64,000 nucleotides of DNA from Rhizobiales bacterium 63-22 (lineage in GTDB: Bacteria; Pseudomonadota; Alphaproteobacteria; Rhizobiales; Rhizobiaceae), in assembly GCA_001898995.1 (NCBI GenBank), contig MKVZ01000006.1:178715-242714 (forward strand), in the 5' to 3' direction. Below, one piece after another: positions 60,483 through 64,000 of this stretch (the first letter of the stretch is position 1; every line of letters begins with the position of its first letter). The position numbers and the translations under genes were made by a program. The notes under the pieces are model-generated. The model was not told where the DNA came from. It did no database searches and saw only the letters and a program-made list of their open reading frames with translations.

Positions 60483-63400
60483 ATGCAGGCACGGAAGTAT
60501 GCTCTTTTTTCATCCAGTTCGGCAATTGTCCTTTCTATTTTCAGTTTTTCGGCTTCTTCTTTTCTTTCTTTCGATGCTTATGCGGCTTGTTCGGCGAGCG
60601 GTTCCACGACGACCTGCAATACCGATTCGCCAAATCCGTGGACGAGCAGGATCGGTGCCGGCCGCGGCGATAACGGCAAGACCGTCAACTTCCAGTCGGG
60701 ATCGACCATATCTGTGGGCAACACCAATGCTATCAGCCTTGGTGACGGGGCGAATATCACCATAGGCAGTGGTGCAAGCGTCACCAATGCCACGGCGCAG
60801 TCCGGCTCTACCGGCGGTTACGGCACCGGACCCAACACGATCGAATTCGGCAGCAACGGCACGCTCGTCGTCCAGCAGGGCGGCTCGGTGATCGAGACCG
60901 GCACCCACCGTTCAGCTGAAGCCATCAATGTGCACGGGCCGGGCAATACGATCATCAATCGCGGCCTCATTCAGGCGAACTCCAGCGCCGCGATCTGGTT
61001 TCAGGACGAGATTTCGGGCGCAAAGAATGTCGTCGACAATTACGGCACCATCGAAAAGCTCGGCGGTTCGGGCAGCGTGATCGGCACGAGCGGCGGTTCG
61101 GGCATCAATTTCACCAACCGCACCGGTGCCAAGGTCATCGGGGGGCTGAGCTTCGCCGGCGGCAACGATACACTCACATTCGAGCCGGGTTCGAGCGTTA
61201 GTGGCGACATAAACGGCGGCGGCGGCACCAACGATCTGTTCCTGCAAGGCGTTTCAGGTTCCAGCGACACGCTGGCAGGCGCGCTGCGGAATTTCACCAC
61301 GCTCACCAAGCAGGGTGAAGGCCTGTGGACCGTGACCGGAAGCCTCACGGGCTTTACGACGGTGACGGTCAAGGATGGCACGCTGGCGCTGACCGGCAAC
61401 AATAGCGGCTACACCGGCAATGTGATCGTGGAGCCGGATGGCGTGCTGGAGGCCCGCGCGCAGAGCCTGCCCACCAAGACCAACCCCGCCGACAACGTCA
61501 GCAATGTGCAGAATGATGGCCTCGTGCGTTTCACGCAGCCCGACGACGGCACCTATATCGGCCAGATCATCGGCAGCGGCGCGGTCGAGAAGACCGGTGG
61601 CGGTGTTCTCACGCTGGCGCCGGTCGCGCCGGGCGGCAACACCTATGCCGGCGGCACGACGATCCGGGACGGCACCATCGCGGTCGGCGCGGACAATGTT
61701 CTGGGCGCGGCAACCGGCGCCCTGACCTTCGACGGCGGTGCGCTGCGTTTCGACCAGTCCTTCGATCTGGCTGGATCGCGCGCCGTCACGCTCGACGCTG
61801 GCGGCGGCACCATCGACACCAACGGCAACACGACCAGCATCACCCAGAACATCACCGGGATAGGCGCGCTGACCAAGGCGGGCGCGGGCGTCCTCAATCT
61901 GGAGGGTGACAACAGCTATGCCGGAAACACCACGGTTTCCGGCGGCGAGCTTTACGTCAACGGCAACCAGTCGGCGGCGACCGGCGCGACCTCGGTGCAA
62001 AGCGGCGCGACGGTCGGCGGCGTGGGCACGATCGGCGGTGATCTCACCATCGCCGACGGCGCGACGCTTGCGCCCGGCCGTCCGGACACGATTCCGGGCA
62101 CGCTGACCGTCAACGGTAATCTCAACCTCAACAGTGGCTCTTCGCTGGACTATAATTTCGGTCAGGCCAATGTCGTCGGCGGTGCGCTTAACGACCACAC
62201 TATTGTCGGCGGCGATCTGGTGCTCGACGGCACCATCAATGTGCAGACGACGCCGGGTGGTTCCTTCGATCCGGGTGTCTACCGCGTCATCAGCTATTCC
62301 GGCTCCCTGACCAATAACGGACTGGAAATCGGCCAGATTCCGGCATCGGGCTTTTATGTCCAGACCTCCGTGGACAAACAGGTCAATCTCGTCAACACCA
62401 GCGGCCTTACCCTCAATTACTGGGACGGCGCCGCCGGCCCGAAAAACGACGGCACGGTCAATGGCGGCGACGGCGTCTGGCAGAATTTCAACGGAAACGA
62501 CAACTGGACCACCATTGACGGCACGCCCAATGCACCTTTCGCCGATAGCTCCTTCGCCATTTTCATGGCCAAGAAAGGAGATGTGACAGTCGATAACAGC
62601 CTCGGCGATGTCCGGGTCTCCGGCATGCAGTTCGCAAGCGACGGCTATGTCGTCCATGGCGAGGCCATCACGCTGGTCGGAAATCCCTCCACGACCGTCC
62701 GCGTCGGCGACGGCACGGCGGAAGGTGCAAGCTTCACCGCCACCATCAATTCCGAACTGACGGGCGATTCCCGGCTGGTGAAGAGCGATCTCGGCACGCT
62801 GGTTCTGGGCGCAGCCAACACTTATACTGGCGGCACCTCGATCAATGGCGGCACGGTGCAGATTTCCAGCAATGAAAATCTGGGCGGCGCGGCCGGCGAC
62901 GTGTCGATGAACGGCGGTACGCTGCGCACCACGGCCAATATGGACATCGACCGCGCGACCGAGCTGCAAGGGCTTGGCGGCACCATCGAAACCGATGGCG
63001 GCACCACGCTGGACTACACGGCCGCCATTACCGGTGACGGCAGCCTCACCAAGACCGGCGACGGCACGCTCGTCCTGAATACGCAGAGCACTTATACCGG
63101 CGCGACCTCGGTAGAGACGGGGACCTTCGCCGCGGGCGGTGAAAATGTCTTCAGCAACACGTCCGATTTCACCGTTTCGCAAGGCGGCACGCTCGCACTG
63201 CGGGATTTCGACCAGACGGTGAAGTCGCTCGCCAATGCCGGTCTCGTCGATCTCGGACCTCAGCCAGGCACCACGCTCATGGTCTCCGGCAATTATACCG
63301 GCAATGGCGGCACCGTGACGATCGGCACCGTGCTGGGCGATGACGCTTCCCTGACCGACAGGATGGTCGTCGCAGGTGACACCTCCGGCACCAGCGTTCT

Positions 63401-64000
63401 GGCGGTGAAGAATGTCGACGGCAGCGGCGCGCCGACCAACGAAGGCATCAAGGTCGTCGATGTCGGGGGCGCTTCCAACGGCACCTTCACTTTGCTCGGC
63501 GATTATGAATTCCAGGGCCGTCAGGCCGTCGTTGGCGGGGCCTATGCCTATCAGCTCTACAAGAACGGCAAGAGCACGCCGACCGATGGCGACTGGTATC
63601 TGCGTTCGGAACTGCTCGACCCGGCCGATCCCGACAGCCCCGAAAGGCCACTCTACCAGCCCGGTGTTCCGAGCTATGAAGCCTATCCGCAGGCGCTTCT
63701 GGGCCTCAACGGATTGCCGACTCTGCAACAGCGCGTCGGCAACCGCTACTGGGCCGGCAATGGCAACAGGGTCATCGCGCAGGGCGCCGATCCGGTCGGC
63801 TCGCCCTATGCGGCGCCGGATGAAGCCGGCACCGCCATCGGGGGCAACGGCGTATGGGGCCGCATCGAAGGCGCGCACAACAGCATGGAACCGCGCTTCT
63901 CCACCTCCGGCACGACCTATGACGAGAATATCCTGAAATTGCAGGCCGGTCTCGACGGGCTGCTGGCCGAGACTGAAAACGGCAAGCTGATCGGCGGCAT
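60483..64000 (+). CDS. Autotransporter adhesin-like protein with PATR repeats (3' end outside window)
   Basis: Open for 1,172 codons to the window edge. An extended signal peptide (residues 1-35, ending DAYA) is followed by a beta-helical passenger rich in Gly, Thr and Asn. It has several passenger-associated transport repeats of the form S/N-x-Y-x-G-x-T-x-(I/V)-x-x-G near residues 307, 385, 476, 778 and 868. From ~1110 the text NGVWGRIEGAHNSMEP begins the outer-membrane beta-barrel domain. It resembles the OmaA/OmaB-type Va autotransporters of Brucellaceae. AGGGGG precedes ATG 60483. Likely role: surface adhesion; inferred. Confidence 0.88.
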   Translation, partial: MQARKYALFSSSSAIVLSIFSFSASSFLSFDAYAACSASGSTTTCNTDSPNPWTSRIGAGRGDNGKTVNFQSGSTISVGNTNAISLGDGANITIGSGASVTNATAQSGSTGGYGTGPNTIEFGSNGTLVVQQGGSVIETGTHRSAEAINVHGPGNTIINRGLIQANSSAAIWFQDEISGAKNVVDNYGTIEKLGGSGSVIGTSGGSGINFTNRTGAKVIGGLSFAGGNDTLTFEPGSSVSGDINGGGGTNDLFLQGVSGSSDTLAGALRNFTTLTKQGEGLWTVTGSLTGFTTVTVKDGTLALTGNNSGYTGNVIVEPDGVLEARAQSLPTKTNPADNVSNVQNDGLVRFTQPDDGTYIGQIIGSGAVEKTGGGVLTLAPVAPGGNTYAGGTTIRDGTIAVGADNVLGAATGALTFDGGALRFDQSFDLAGSRAVTLDAGGGTIDTNGNTTSITQNITGIGALTKAGAGVLNLEGDNSYAGNTTVSGGELYVNGNQSAATGATSVQSGATVGGVGTIGGDLTIADGATLAPGRPDTIPGTLTVNGNLNLNSGSSLDYNFGQANVVGGALNDHTIVGGDLVLDGTINVQTTPGGSFDPGVYRVISYSGSLTNNGLEIGQIPASGFYVQTSVDKQVNLVNTSGLTLNYWDGAAGPKNDGTVNGGDGVWQNFNGNDNWTTIDGTPNAPFADSSFAIFMAKKGDVTVDNSLGDVRVSGMQFASDGYVVHGEAITLVGNPSTTVRVGDGTAEGASFTATINSELTGDSRLVKSDLGTLVLGAANTYTGGTSINGGTVQISSNENLGGAAGDVSMNGGTLRTTANMDIDRATELQGLGGTIETDGGTTLDYTAAITGDGSLTKTGDGTLVLNTQSTYTGATSVETGTFAAGGENVFSNTSDFTVSQGGTLALRDFDQTVKSLANAGLVDLGPQPGTTLMVSGNYTGNGGTVTIGTVLGDDASLTDRMVVAGDTSGTSVLAVKNVDGSGAPTNEGIKVVDVGGASNGTFTLLGDYEFQGRQAVVGGAYAYQLYKNGKSTPTDGDWYLRSELLDPADPDSPERPLYQPGVPSYEAYPQALLGLNGLPTLQQRVGNRYWAGNGNRVIAQGADPVGSPYAAPDEAGTAIGGNGVWGRIEGAHNSMEPRFSTSGTTYDENILKLQAGLDGLLAETENGKLIGG

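Noticed and set aside
61400..63150. Repeated motifs resembling a tandem DNA repeat
   Set aside because: They are degenerate protein repeats (PATR motifs) of the autotransporter passenger, not a nucleotide repeat or CRISPR array.
61254..63878. 874-codon minus-strand open frame
   Set aside because: Shadow of the Gly/Thr-rich autotransporter repeats; low stop density in GC-rich repeats explains it.

Overview
The window reads as chromosome of a Brucellaceae alphaproteobacterium, most likely Ochrobactrum/Brucella sensu lato. The best single marker is an Omp2-type porin at 25.3 kb; GC-rich coding style, rhizobial-type S21 and iol/moc genes agree. Species and replicon cannot be decided from sequence alone. 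No rRNA, tRNA, CRISPR array or intact mobile element was seen.

Layout. 0-6.9 kb: surface-sugar (nucleotide-sugar) cluster: DUF4038-type glycosidase tail, NAD epimerase, DUF4910 hydrolase, RmlC-like epimerase, sugar C-methyltransferase, CDP-glucose-type nucleotidyltransferase, and a PIG-L deacetylase broken by an in-frame TAG. 7-10.5 kb: gamma-glutamyltransferase, S21, three small unknown genes, cold-shock protein. 10.9-15.8 kb: XRE-cupin regulator, amino-acid ABC importer split over two divergent units, FAD oxidase; an 11-bp palindrome lies at both divergent promoters. 15.9-20.1 kb: MarR regulator divergent from an AaeB/AaeX/AaeA-like efflux system. 20.4-32.1 kb: phosphate-linked stretch: Pit transporter, CorA/ZntB-like channel, AI-2E family protein, Omp2 porin, and ugpBAEC followed by an endonuclease/exonuclease/phosphatase-family gene; PHO-box-like repeats precede pit and ugpB, and lie upstream of the porin.

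32.4-55.1 kb is the most interesting part: one continuous inositol plus rhizopine-type catabolic locus. The forward operon holds a sugar ABC importer, Gfo/Idh dehydrogenase, IolC-DUF2090 fusion, IolB and an IolG-like dehydrogenase. The reverse operon holds another IolG, an aldehyde dehydrogenase, an HpaI-type aldolase, a hydroxyacid dehydrogenase and a fourth Gfo/Idh protein, followed by the RpiR-type regulator. A second forward operon holds IolD, an IolE/MocC TIM barrel, an SDR and a 16-codon relic of a further TIM-barrel gene. A LacI regulator is divergent from genes for a desaturase-like oxygenase, a Rieske ferredoxin and a ferredoxin reductase, the MocD-MocE-MocF set known for demethylating the rhizopine 3-O-methyl-scyllo-inosamine. 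A shared operator, TGCAAT-N4-ATTGCA, ties the iol operons together.

55.1-64 kb: debris (IstB-like relic, unknown fragment), a small DUF1328 membrane protein, a polyphosphate-glucokinase-like kinase overlapping a leaderless GH15 glucoamylase, prpB preceded by only the last 36 codons of prpC, and a large PATR-repeat autotransporter that runs off the window.
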